A stretch of DNA of 64,000 nucleotides from Myxococcales bacterium (lineage in GTDB: Bacteria > Myxococcota_A > Polyangia > Fen-1088): positions 186,001 through 250,000 of the forward strand of contig JAGTJU010000004.1 in assembly GCA_022184915.1 (NCBI GenBank). Reading direction: 5' to 3'. Positions 9,142 to 18,429 of the stretch are shown here, in pieces. The notes beneath the pieces were generated by a model that worked only from the letters and a program-made list of their open reading frames with translations, had not been told where the DNA came from and searched no databases. The position numbers were made by a program, and so were the translations under genes. Numbering within the stretch: the first letter of the stretch is position 1; the number at the start of each line of letters is the position of its first letter.

Positions 9142-12100
9142 ACCTCGTGTCTGCGGCCGAAGCGGGCGTGGCGCGCCCCCTGCCGCTCGAGATCCACATC
9201 GAAGGGGGGCAGGGCAGCCTGCGTCTCGCGGGCTTCCCCCTGGCCCGGTTCGGGCGACTCGACGAATTGACCATGCAGGTGCCCAACCTGCGCTTCCCGT
9301 TCGACCTCACCGGCGGTGCCGGCCGGTTCCGAAACCGGCGCTGTCAGCTCACCGGCGCCACACTTTCGTTCGGCGCCTCCGACCTCGTGTCGTTGATCGC
9401 GCACGCTCCCCTGGCGCAGGCCGGAATCGACCGGCCGGTGGTGGAACTCTCCCCCGAGGGGTTCACGTTGCAGGCGCGCGTGACGATGGGCGGGCGGGCG
9501 GCCGAGTTGACGGCCGCTGGTTTTTTCCGCGTGCTCGCGCCCCGGCGTTTGCGGGTTGCCTGTGACGACGTGCGCGTGCACGGTTTCCTGCCGCTGCCCG
9601 CGCCGCTCGTCGTCACGGCCTTGCTGAAGGCGGTGTGCGACGCGGGCGCCTCCGGATCCGTGGTGGCCCAGGGGCGGGGGCAGATGCAGGGGCCCGTCGA
9701 GATCGTCTTCGACCCCCTTGCCCTGGCGTTGTTCCCGGTGTTCGCCCCCCGGGGCTGGCGCTTGCCGGGCGCGCGGGCGGTAGGACTTTTGCCCGTGGGA
9801 CATGCCCGGGACCGGCTCCTTCTGCGCTTCTCCAGCGCTGCGGGGCCCGGCGGGGGTGAAGACGCCGATGAGTTTACCCTTGGGGGCGCTTCGCCCCGGG
9901 TGGGCAGCCGGGCGGCCCACGAAGAGGGGCGCAGTTTGTGTGCGGAGGCGGAAGCGGTGCTGGCCGCGGGTGATGTGCCGGCGGCCCTGGCGCTTTACCG
10001 CAGAGCCGCCACGTTGCATGCGAGCAGCTTGTTCGTGTCCACCCGGCTCTTGCAGCTGTCGCTGGCCTCCTCGGCCACGCTGGATGAGGCCGACGAACTG
10101 GCGAGCGCGTTGCTCGCCCGCCGCCCCGGTTTTGGGCCTGCCCTGCTGGCGCAGGCCGTCGTTGCAGCCGAACGAGATCGGCCACTCGCCGCCGCAGAGC
10201 TTTACGAGCGGCTGGCTGGCACGGGCGAGCCGCTTCCGGGACTCGAAGCCGCCACGGCGCTCACCGCCGCCGCCGAGATGTACCTGCGCGCAGGGCAGCG
10301 CGAACGGGCCTTGGGCCTGCTCGAGACCGTGAGGGCCGCGCGACCGGCGCACGCTCACGCGCTCGAGCTGCTCCGTGATCTTTACGCCACCCAACAGCGC
10401 TGGAGCGAATGGCTTGGTGTCTTGCGCCGGCGCAGCCTGGACGAGCCCGACGCCCACGCCCGGGCGAAGCTGTCGCTCGAGGCGGGTGAGGTGCTCTCGA
10501 GCGCCCTCGGCGACCCCGAGCGTGCCGCGGCCCGCTTTGCCGAGGCCGTGGCGCTCGACGAAGAGCTGGCCGAGGCGTGGGTAGGGCTGGGCCGCAGCCG
10601 TCACCAGTTGCGGGCCCACGAGGCCGCCCGCGAGGCCCTCGAGCGGGCTGTCGCCCAGTTTGCCGCGCGGGGGGCGTCCGATGCCGAGGCCCAGGCTCTG
10701 GCCGATCTGGCCCTGTGCGAAGAAGATGCGGGTGTGGACGCCGCGGCCGAGGCCCACTGGCGGCGTGCGCTCGGGCTTCGGCCTCGGGAGGTGCCGTGGT
10801 TGCGCCGGTGGGCGCGGGTGCTCGCACGGCTCGGCCGCGGGGACGAGGCTGCCGCCTTGCTCGGCGAAGCGAGTGAGGGCGCTGAAGGCAACGAGAGGTT
10901 CGACCTCGAGGTGGAGCGCGCGGGCCTGCTCGGGCGGGTGCTGGGCGATACGGCCCGGGGGCGCGTCGTGCTTCAAGAGGTCCTGCGGGAGGCCCCGGCC
11001 CATCTGGGCGCGCTCGACGAGCTTGCCGCGCAGGGAGGACCCACAGACCACGCCGACGTGCTGGTGTTCTTCGAGCGGGCTTTACAGCACATCGACGAGC
11101 CAGGGTTGTTCGCGGCCGTACTCGCCCGCGCACGCCAGCTCGCCACCGCGGGGGGCGACCCGGGTTTCGTGGGGCGGGCGCTCGCGGCCAGCGTGGGCAC
11201 CGGCACGGCCGCGGGGGCCCGCGCCGCCGTGGCGTGGACGGCCGAAATTCTGGCTTCGGACGAGGCGGCCTTGGGGGCCGCGACCGACGGGGAAAAGAGG
11301 GTGCCGCCGGTCCTCTGGGAGGCGCTCGAGAGCTACCTTGAAAAGGCTTCCCCGGCCCTTGGGCCTCTCGGAGGGGAGTTGGCGCTCGCCCGGGCCCGCC
11401 TTGCGGAACGACGAGGGGACACGGCGGCGGCTCGGGCTGCCTACGAGAGCGGACTCGATGGCCCCGCGCCCTTCGAGGTTCATCTGCAGCTTGGCCGGGG
11501 CCTTGCGGGTCTGCACGACAGGGCGGGCGCGCCCGCCGCTGCCGGCGCGACTTTGTCCCGTGCCGTGGCGCGTGCAGCCGCCGCGCAGGCGGCGGGGGAT
11601 GAGGGGCTGCAGCTTGCCGGAATGCTGGTGGCCGCGGCCCGCGCCTTCGCGAGGGCAGGCGACGCTCCGAAGGCCCTGGAGGCTTACGCCGAAGCGGTGT
11701 CACGAGATCCCCAGCGCAGCGAGGCCTGGGAGGCGCTCGAGGCGCACCACCGCAGCGTGGGTGATGCCGAGGCGCTGGTGGCGACCCTGCAGGCGCGGGC
11801 GCGGGCGGCGCGCTTGATGGAGCGGCGCGACGCGTTCGGGCGTCTCGCCGAGGTGCTCGCGGCGCGCGCCGACCGTCACGAGGAGGCCGACGAGGCGTTC
11901 GCCCGGGCGCGCGAGGTCGACCCCGAGTTCGTGCCCGCGTTACGATGGGCGGCGTTCCGCGCGTGGGAGGCGGGCCGTCTCGACGAGGCGGGCGTCTTTT
12001 CGGAGCGGCTGCTCGAGGTCGCGCGGCGCCCCGAGGGCCTGGCCGCGGTGGGCGCTCCCACGGCGGCGGACGCGCACCTGCGCCTCGCCCGCTTGCACAG

Positions 12101-14546
12101 GCTGACGGGCAGCTTGGCGGACGCCGAGGCGCACCTCGCGGCGGCTTTGGCCCTCGAACCCCTGGGCGCCTCGCTGTCCCTGCTCGTGGAGGTCCTCGAG
12201 TCGGTCGGCCAGCGTGAGGCGCTCGTGGCGGCGCTCTCGGTGCGTCTTTCGGTCACAGAAGGCGAGGGCGAGGCGCGTCGTTGGCTGGAGGCGGAGCTGG
12301 CCCAAGCCCTCGAGCGCTCGGGACGCTCCGAAGAGGCGCTGGCGCTCTACCGGCAGCAGCTGGCGCGCGCCGCGGACGACGTGGACACGCTTCGGCGTGT
12401 GGTCGAGCTGTGCCGGCGGGAGTCCCGCTTCGAGGATCTCCTGGCGACCCTCGCGTCCCTTCAGCGCCTGGCGCGCAACGACGTGTGGGCCCGACGCCAC
12501 CGCCTCGACCCCGAGGTGCTCGAGCTGGAGATTGCCCGGGCTCTGTGGCGTTCAGGGCGCGATCCCGCGCAGGCGGAGCTCAGATTGCGTGCGCTCATCG
12601 AGCGGTGTCCCCAGATGAAGGAGGCTGCCGAGACCCTGGGACGCTTGCTGCTCGCACGGGGCGCCTGGGCGCAGGCCGATGTCGTGCTGGAGGAGGCGGG
12701 CCTGCTCGACGAGGGCGCGGCGGAGGCGGCCGTGAGCGACGGGCAGGGGGTGGCCACGGGTGATCCGGAGGCGCCTGCCCTGGTCGTCGCGCGGGCCCAG
12801 GCCCGCATGGATGGCGAGGCCGGAGACGTGGCCGCCTATGCCATTTTGCAAGGCACACCGCTTGTCGGCCTGCCGCCTGCCGGGTTGGCGCTGAGGGCCG
12901 AGCTTGCGCGCGGGATGGGCAACGCCGACGACGTGAGCGCCGTCGTGAGCGAGGCCGCCGCCCGGCTCACCGCCGAGGGTGGGGACGCCCCGCTCACGGC
13001 CGCCGACCGGGACGCGTATCTTCGCCTGGCGCGCCTCGACGGGGCCCCGGACGCAGCGTCTTCAGCTGCCGGCGGGCCGCTGTCCCTGCTCGAGCGCCTG
13101 GCTGCGCGCGGGCCGCTCGACGAAGGGGCGGCGTTGATGCTTGCCTCGGCCTACGATGGGCTCGCCGAGCTGGGCCTCCACCAGGACAACGTGACGGCTT
13201 TGCTCGACGGGGCGCCAGCTCTGCCTGGCCCCTTGCGGGCGCGGCTTTGGGCCCAGCTGGCGGCGCTCGCCGTCCGAGCGTCGGAGCCTCTGGTGGCCGA
13301 GGAGCGCTTTGCCCGGGCCCTTGCCGAAGCGGCGCCCCCAAGCGCCCGCGCTGACGTGCTCGTCGCCCGGGCCCGCTTTTTTCTGGACCAAACCGCCATG
13401 GAGGCAGCCCTGGCCGACCTCGATCAGGCCCTGGCCGCGGATCCGCACCACGTGGGCGCCCTGGCCACGCTCGGGGACCTTGCGTACCGCATGCAAGACT
13501 GGGCGGAGGCGCGCCGGGCCTACGAAGCGCTGGCGGCGAAGCCGGGGCACGACGCGGTGATCGCGCCCGCTGTGCTGGCGTTTCGGCGTGCCGCGCTGGC
13601 CGAGACGTTCGGCGAGGAGGCAGAGGCGGAGCGGTGTTATCGACAAGTTCTCTCCCTCGAACCCAGCCACGTGGGGGCGCGAGAGTCCCTGGCGCAGGCG
13701 GCGTACCTGCGCGAGGATCCTGCCGAGGTGGTGGCTCTCCTGGGCCCCTGGGTCGAGAGCCTGCCCGCCGAAGACGTGGCGCGGAAGGCCTCCTGGGCGG
13801 AACGGCTCGGAGAAAGCCTGCTTGCCCTCGGGGACGCGGCGGCGGCTCGCCCGCCTCTGCTGGAAGCGGTACGCCTCGAGCCCACGCGGCTCTCGGCCCT
13901 GCGCAGGCTCACGGAAGCCACGGCGCAGGCCGGAGACGCCGCAGGCGCCGCGGCGTTGTGGAACCGGCTGGCACGGGGGCTGTCCGAGCCTCGCGAACGG
14001 GCCCAGGCCCTCTACGAGGAGGGCGAGTTGCGTCGCACGCGTCTTGCGGACGAACAGGGCGCCCTCGATGCCTATCTGCGGGCCGCGGACATGGAGCCTG
14101 GGTTCGCACCGGCGCTGGTGCGGCTCGTGCCCTACTACTGGCAGCGCGGGGAGGTGCTGGAGGTGGCGGGCGTCGCTGCGGACCTTCATGCGAGCGCCGA
14201 AGGCCAAGCCGCAGCCGCGGAGGCGGGGTTGAGGGCGCGGTTGGCGCTGGCGGCCGCCGCTGCGGGAGATCAGGGGTTGGCCGCCGCGGTGGCCCCCCCG
14301 GTATGGCCCTCCGAGGCAGAAGTCTTCGAGGCCCTGAGCGAGCTGGCCGCGTGTGCGCCCGACGAACGTGCCGGCATCTTGCGACTGCAGGCAGCGTGGC
14401 GCTTTGTGAGCTGGGTTGCTCCCGAGGTGTTGGGGGAAGCGGTGCGCGCCGAAGCCCGCAAGGCGCTCGCGGACGGGGCCCCTGTCGGCCTCGCCGCTCG
14501 CTGGCTGGCCGAGGTGTCGCCCGCCGCGGGCGCGGACGCAACGTGA
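9138..14546 (+). CDS. Giant TPR protein with a beta-rich N-terminal domain
   Basis: A protein of about 1802 residues. The first about 230 residues form a separate, beta-rich segment (alternating hydrophobic strands, few helices) that recalls LmeA/DUF2993-like lipid-binding folds; this is inference. From about residue 260 to the end it is an Ala/Leu/Glu/Arg-rich array of helical hairpins with many TPR signatures, such as A-x-A-L-x-L-Y-R and A-x-x-Y-x-x-A-L-x-x-D-P spaced about 34 residues. No signal peptide or membrane helix is seen, so it may be cytoplasmic. The start is the GTG at 9138, which overlaps the preceding stop (GTGA); reading further upstream would run through that gene in another frame. 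Function unknown: TPR arrays mediate protein-protein contacts. Confidence 0.82.
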   Translation: MNLVSAAEAGVARPLPLEIHIEGGQGSLRLAGFPLARFGRLDELTMQVPNLRFPFDLTGGAGRFRNRRCQLTGATLSFGASDLVSLIAHAPLAQAGIDRPVVELSPEGFTLQARVTMGGRAAELTAAGFFRVLAPRRLRVACDDVRVHGFLPLPAPLVVTALLKAVCDAGASGSVVAQGRGQMQGPVEIVFDPLALALFPVFAPRGWRLPGARAVGLLPVGHARDRLLLRFSSAAGPGGGEDADEFTLGGASPRVGSRAAHEEGRSLCAEAEAVLAAGDVPAALALYRRAATLHASSLFVSTRLLQLSLASSATLDEADELASALLARRPGFGPALLAQAVVAAERDRPLAAAELYERLAGTGEPLPGLEAATALTAAAEMYLRAGQRERALGLLETVRAARPAHAHALELLRDLYATQQRWSEWLGVLRRRSLDEPDAHARAKLSLEAGEVLSSALGDPERAAARFAEAVALDEELAEAWVGLGRSRHQLRAHEAAREALERAVAQFAARGASDAEAQALADLALCEEDAGVDAAAEAHWRRALGLRPREVPWLRRWARVLARLGRGDEAAALLGEASEGAEGNERFDLEVERAGLLGRVLGDTARGRVVLQEVLREAPAHLGALDELAAQGGPTDHADVLVFFERALQHIDEPGLFAAVLARARQLATAGGDPGFVGRALAASVGTGTAAGARAAVAWTAEILASDEAALGAATDGEKRVPPVLWEALESYLEKASPALGPLGGELALARARLAERRGDTAAARAAYESGLDGPAPFEVHLQLGRGLAGLHDRAGAPAAAGATLSRAVARAAAAQAAGDEGLQLAGMLVAAARAFARAGDAPKALEAYAEAVSRDPQRSEAWEALEAHHRSVGDAEALVATLQARARAARLMERRDAFGRLAEVLAARADRHEEADEAFARAREVDPEFVPALRWAAFRAWEAGRLDEAGVFSERLLEVARRPEGLAAVGAPTAADAHLRLARLHRLTGSLADAEAHLAAALALEPLGASLSLLVEVLESVGQREALVAALSVRLSVTEGEGEARRWLEAELAQALERSGRSEEALALYRQQLARAADDVDTLRRVVELCRRESRFEDLLATLASLQRLARNDVWARRHRLDPEVLELEIARALWRSGRDPAQAELRLRALIERCPQMKEAAETLGRLLLARGAWAQADVVLEEAGLLDEGAAEAAVSDGQGVATGDPEAPALVVARAQARMDGEAGDVAAYAILQGTPLVGLPPAGLALRAELARGMGNADDVSAVVSEAAARLTAEGGDAPLTAADRDAYLRLARLDGAPDAASSAAGGPLSLLERLAARGPLDEGAALMLASAYDGLAELGLHQDNVTALLDGAPALPGPLRARLWAQLAALAVRASEPLVAEERFARALAEAAPPSARADVLVARARFFLDQTAMEAALADLDQALAADPHHVGALATLGDLAYRMQDWAEARRAYEALAAKPGHDAVIAPAVLAFRRAALAETFGEEAEAERCYRQVLSLEPSHVGARESLAQAAYLREDPAEVVALLGPWVESLPAEDVARKASWAERLGESLLALGDAAAARPPLLEAVRLEPTRLSALRRLTEATAQAGDAAGAAALWNRLARGLSEPRERAQALYEEGELRRTRLADEQGALDAYLRAADMEPGFAPALVRLVPYYWQRGEVLEVAGVAADLHASAEGQAAAAEAGLRARLALAAAAAGDQGLAAAVAPPVWPSEAEVFEALSELAACAPDERAGILRLQAAWRFVSWVAPEVLGEAVRAEARKALADGAPVGLAARWLAEVSPAAGADAT

Positions 14547-14609
14547 AGCAGGGCGTCGCGTTGAGGGTCGTCAACTGGACCAGGGCAGCAACATTACGCA
14601 CCCTGTTCT

Positions 14610-14632
14610 CTCGAGGGCCCGTGGGCCTCGAG
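14610..14632 (+). terminator. Hairpin downstream of the giant TPR gene
   Basis: CTCGAGG at 14610-14616 pairs with CCTCGAG at 14626-14632 around a GC-rich 9-nt loop, 64 nt after the TPR stop and 62 nt before the sensor kinase start. There is no T-tract, so an intrinsic terminator is uncertain; it may instead be an RNA-processing or pausing structure. The remaining 14547-14693 shows nothing else I can support. Confidence 0.35.
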
Positions 14633-14693
14633 CGGTGCGCTGCAGGCGTGGCCGCAGCCATCCCCTGCCAAAACGGATTATTCTCGACCCCCC

Positions 14694-17600
14694 ATGCGAG
14701 GCCTTGACGCCATCGACCCGAAGCCTCCCAGGGGCCGTCGCGGCGCAAGCCGTCGTCCGGCACGACACGGCGGCGCCCTCGCGGCGCTGGCCGCGGGGCT
14801 GATGCTGGCGTCACCGGCCACCGTCTTCGCCGACGTGGGGGCCGCGCACGGTCTTGGGCGGCGCGATCTTCAGGGGCAGTGGGAAAACTGGGGGCAGATC
14901 CGGGACGTGGCGGTCGGCGGCACGGGGGTGCTCTGGATGGCGACCGATCGGGCCCTCGTGCGCTTCGACGGCGAGCGCTTTCGGCGCTACACGGCGGATG
15001 ACCACGAAGCCTTCGGTGCAGCGCAACCCACGGCGCTGCTGGCGGGGCGGGACGGCGGCATGTGGGTGGGGCTGTCCTCAGGGCGGCTTCTCAGGACCTC
15101 GGTGGCCGAGCGTTTCCGCTTCACGGATGTTCTCCCGGCGCGGGGCGCACCGATCTCGGCTCTCGCGGAGGACGGCCACGGGGGACTGTGGATGGGAACC
15201 CCGCGGGGGCTGCGTCGTGTGGGGCCGGCAGGCGCCTCGCTCCCGGCTCCGGCCTTTGCGCATCCCGTGCTCCGCCTGGTGGTGGATCACGAAGACAGGC
15301 TCTGGCTGGGGTCGCGCCACGGCCTGTGGACCTACGATGGCCAAACGCTCCGCTCTGTGCGTTCCGAACCCGTTTTGTCGCTGGCCGTGGGGAGCGACGG
15401 GGCGGTGTGGGTGGGGCTGCAAAGGGCTTTGTTCAAGGTTCTGCCCGGCGGCGAGGGGGACCATGCGCTCACCTTCGTGCGCGGCTACGTCAGCCAGGCG
15501 TTGGCAGCCGAGGGGGACACGGTCTGGGTGGGACGGCACATGGCGGGTCTGCACCGGCTTGGCCCCGACGAACTGGTGCTGGGCGCCAAATCGGGCCTGC
15601 CCGACCTCGGAATCTCCGCGCTCACGGCGGACGGCTTGGGGGGCGTTTGGGGGGCTACCAGCTCGGGCACACTCTTTGTCGTCAGGCCGCAAGAGGTGGC
15701 CAATCTGGGCGATCCCGAAGGGCTTGGCCGGGGCCCCTCGTTTGCCGTCGCCGAAACGGCCGCAGGGGACCTCTGGTACACGAACCTTGGCGGCGTTCAC
15801 CGGCTACGTGGCAAGCAGATCGACCACTTCGACCGCGAGAGCCAGGCCAGCCCCTCGCAATGCCCCCGCGGGCTGGCGGCTGCCGATGGCACGGTCTATT
15901 TGGCCACCTGCGACCAGGGGGTGCTTGCGTGGGATGGGCACCGCTTCACCCCGCTGCCAGGCAGCCCCCCCAAGATGTACAACGTATGGGCCCGCCAGGG
16001 CGGGGGCGTCTTCGCCTCTGATCCCGAAGGCGCCGTGTATGCCCTCGAGGAAGGGCGTTTCGCCCCGGCGCTCGAAGGCTGGACGCCCTGCGGGCAGCGT
16101 GTGCGCGCACGCGCGTGTTCCCGTCAGGTGATCTCGTTGCTCGAGCGCAAGGACGGCACCGTGCTCATGGGCACCCGGGGCGAGGGGGTGCTGGTGGTCC
16201 GTGCGGGCAAGGTCGAGCGGCAGCTGGCGGCGGCCGAGGGCATGCCTTCTGCCCCCGCACAGGCCCTGCTCGAAGACCCTCATGGCGCCGTTTGGATTGC
16301 CACGGCCGGCGCGGGGCTCGCGCGGCTGCTCCACCAGAGCGTCACGCCGGTTTCCCGCGAGGCGACCGGCCTGCCGGCGGAGCTCTACGGCCTGATCGAA
16401 GACCGGCGGGGCCGCTTTTGGATGAGCTCCGACCAGGGGGTCTTTCGTGTCGCCCGGAGCGACCTCGAGGACCTGCTGGCGCACAAGCGCAGCCGGGTTT
16501 TGCCCCGCCACTTCGGCCAACGGGAAGGTATGTCATCGATTCGCGGGGCGCGGGACTTTTCTCACGCCCTCCTCCTCACCCAGGACGGCGAGGTGGTGGT
16601 GCCCACGGTGGGGGGCCTTTCCCTTTTCGACGCCCGCCACCGGCCACCCGACACCAACCTGCCGCGGCCCATCCTGGAACAGGTCTGGGTGGATGGCACG
16701 CGCGTGGGTCTCGACGATCCCGGCTCGATCTCGGTTCGGCGCGGTCACGGCAACGTGTCCTTCTCCATCGTCGTTCCCGGGTTGGGTTTCCCGGGCGGCT
16801 TCAAGGTGGCCGCCCGTTTCGCCGGACTTACGGATTGGCAGCAACCAGGTCACGATGGTGTGTTCCAGTTCCCCGGTGTGCCCACGGGGCGACACGCCTT
16901 GGAGGTGCGGGTGGATCGCGTCTCGACGGGCGAGACGACCACGGACAACCTGCTCTCGCTGCGGCTCTTGGCGATGCACCAGCTTGGGTGGTTTCGGGGG
17001 CTCATGGCCGGCGCGCTGGCCTTGGCGCTCATGCTGGGGCTGTGGTTGCGGCAGCGTCAGGCCAGTTCACGCTCCCGTGCGATTTTGGAAGAACGCCGCC
17101 GCCTGGCGCAGGATCTCCACGACGCGCTGGCCGTCAGCTTTACCGGCATCGGGTATCAGCTCGACACCCTGGATCAGGTACTGGGGGCCGATGCGCCTGC
17201 GTCTGTTCGCAAGTTGCTGAGCGATGCCCGCGCCATGGTGGGCCACTCCCGCCAAGAAGCCCGCCGTTCCGTATGGGACATCCGCTCTCAGGCCCTCGAG
17301 CAGCGCTCGTTTGCGGCCGCCTTGCGGGCCATCGCCGACGAGGCCAGCAAGGTGGGCAAGGCCCGTGTGGTCATCGATGTCAACGACCTGACCGTGGAGC
17401 CGCCCGAAGCGGTGTCGGCATCGCTGGTGCGCATCGCCCAAGAGGCCATCGTGAACGCCATGGTGCACGGAAAGGCCGAGAACGTGTTCCTGACCGTGCG
17501 AAGCCAACCACAGCTCGTGCGTCTGGAGGTCGCCGACGATGGGCAGGGGCTCGACGAAGACCAGGTCGAGGCTGGCATGCACTTTGGCCTTTTAGGCATG

Positions 17601-17753
17601 CGCGAGCGTGCAGAGACGCAGGGCGGGCAGTTCGCCATCGAGAACCGCCCGGAAGGCGGGGCTCACCTCAGCGTCACTTTGCCGTTGCGAGGCCGATCGG
17701 CAAGGTGGAGAAAGTGGTTCTTCCCATGGGCCCATTCAAGGAGAGCGCCGTGA
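14694..17753 (+). CDS. Two-component-regulator-propeller sensor histidine kinase
   Basis: A 1019-residue sensor. A twin-basic N-terminus and hydrophobic segment (about 27-46) look like a signal/anchor. Residues about 60-630 hold repeated blades with the Reg_prop signature (G-G-x-W-x-G-T-x-x-G-L, seen as GVLWMATDRALVRFDG and GGLWMGTPRGLRRV), i.e. two periplasmic beta-propellers. A Y_Y_Y-like Ig domain follows (about 660-760), then a membrane helix (about 768-786), a HisKA_3 dimerisation domain with phospho-acceptor H809 (AQDLHDALA), and an HATPase with the N-box AQEAIVNAMVHG and G-box DDGQGL. It resembles glycan-sensing propeller kinases. The response regulator gene overlaps its stop (GTGA), so the two form a cognate pair. 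Confidence 0.92.
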   Translation: MRGLDAIDPKPPRGRRGASRRPARHGGALAALAAGLMLASPATVFADVGAAHGLGRRDLQGQWENWGQIRDVAVGGTGVLWMATDRALVRFDGERFRRYTADDHEAFGAAQPTALLAGRDGGMWVGLSSGRLLRTSVAERFRFTDVLPARGAPISALAEDGHGGLWMGTPRGLRRVGPAGASLPAPAFAHPVLRLVVDHEDRLWLGSRHGLWTYDGQTLRSVRSEPVLSLAVGSDGAVWVGLQRALFKVLPGGEGDHALTFVRGYVSQALAAEGDTVWVGRHMAGLHRLGPDELVLGAKSGLPDLGISALTADGLGGVWGATSSGTLFVVRPQEVANLGDPEGLGRGPSFAVAETAAGDLWYTNLGGVHRLRGKQIDHFDRESQASPSQCPRGLAAADGTVYLATCDQGVLAWDGHRFTPLPGSPPKMYNVWARQGGGVFASDPEGAVYALEEGRFAPALEGWTPCGQRVRARACSRQVISLLERKDGTVLMGTRGEGVLVVRAGKVERQLAAAEGMPSAPAQALLEDPHGAVWIATAGAGLARLLHQSVTPVSREATGLPAELYGLIEDRRGRFWMSSDQGVFRVARSDLEDLLAHKRSRVLPRHFGQREGMSSIRGARDFSHALLLTQDGEVVVPTVGGLSLFDARHRPPDTNLPRPILEQVWVDGTRVGLDDPGSISVRRGHGNVSFSIVVPGLGFPGGFKVAARFAGLTDWQQPGHDGVFQFPGVPTGRHALEVRVDRVSTGETTTDNLLSLRLLAMHQLGWFRGLMAGALALALMLGLWLRQRQASSRSRAILEERRRLAQDLHDALAVSFTGIGYQLDTLDQVLGADAPASVRKLLSDARAMVGHSRQEARRSVWDIRSQALEQRSFAAALRAIADEASKVGKARVVIDVNDLTVEPPEAVSASLVRIAQEAIVNAMVHGKAENVFLTVRSQPQLVRLEVADDGQGLDEDQVEAGMHFGLLGMRERAETQGGQFAIENRPEGGAHLSVTLPLRGRSARWRKWFFPWAHSRRAP

Positions 17754-18400
17754 CGGAAATGAAGAAGATGAAGGTCATGATCGTCGAGGATCATCTCGTG
17801 GCGCGGATGGGGCTTCGTACCCTCATCGACCATCAATCGGACATGCAGGTGGTGGAGGAGGCGCGCAGCGGGTCCGAAGCGGTGGAACGGTACGGCCGCA
17901 CCAAACCCGACGTGGTCCTGATGGATCTGCGCTTACCCGTGCTCGATGGGATCGCCGCCACGGAGCTCATCGTCAAGGCCGATGCCAGCGCGCGTGTGCT
18001 CGTGTTTTCGTCGTTCGATGCCGAGACCGATCTCGTGAGGGCGCACGCGGCCGGGGCCCGCGGCTACGTGCTCAAGAGCGCGGACGCGCAAGACCTGCTG
18101 GCCGCGATCCGCGACGTGTTCGAGGGGCGAAAGCATTTCCCTCAAGCGCTCAACGACAGGCTGGATCAAGGCACAGGCCCCGAGCTCAACACACGCGAGC
18201 GAGAGCTGTTGCTCTATCTGGTGAAGGGGCTGAACAACCGCGAGATCGCCGAAGTGTCGGATCTGACCCGCGGCACGGTGCGGATCTACCTCACGAGGCT
18301 CTTCGCGAAGCTCCAGGTGAGCAACCGCACCGAAGCCGTGACGGCGGCGTTCGAGCGAGGCCTGGTCAAGCCCGAGTGGGCCCAAGCCGGGCGCCGCTGA
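17750..18400 (+). CDS. NarL/FixJ-family response regulator
   Basis: A 216-residue regulator with an N-terminal receiver domain (about 8-125) and a C-terminal LuxR-type HTH (about 150-210). The acidic pocket is in VEDH, the phospho-acceptor is D59 in LMDLRLP, and the switch lysine is in VLKSADA. The HTH has the LNTRERELL start and GLNNREIAE. The GTG at 17750 is chosen because AAGGAG lies 6 nt upstream and it overlaps the kinase stop; ATGs 9 and 18 nt downstream are weaker alternatives. It is the output partner of the upstream propeller kinase; its targets are unknown. Confidence 0.93.
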   Translation: MTEMKKMKVMIVEDHLVARMGLRTLIDHQSDMQVVEEARSGSEAVERYGRTKPDVVLMDLRLPVLDGIAATELIVKADASARVLVFSSFDAETDLVRAHAAGARGYVLKSADAQDLLAAIRDVFEGRKHFPQALNDRLDQGTGPELNTRERELLLYLVKGLNNREIAEVSDLTRGTVRIYLTRLFAKLQVSNRTEAVTAAFERGLVKPEWAQAGRR

Positions 18401-18401
18401 A

Positions 18402-18425
18402 CGCCCCGCAGGCGCCCTGGGGGCG
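18402..18425. terminator. Hairpin between convergent response regulator and aldolase genes
   Basis: CGCCCC at 18402-18407 pairs with GGGGCG at 18420-18425; inside, AGG and CCT can pair as well. The hairpin fills the 29-nt gap between two convergent stop codons, the position expected of a bidirectional terminator. There is no T-tract. Confidence 0.45.
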
Positions 18426-18429
18426 GTGC

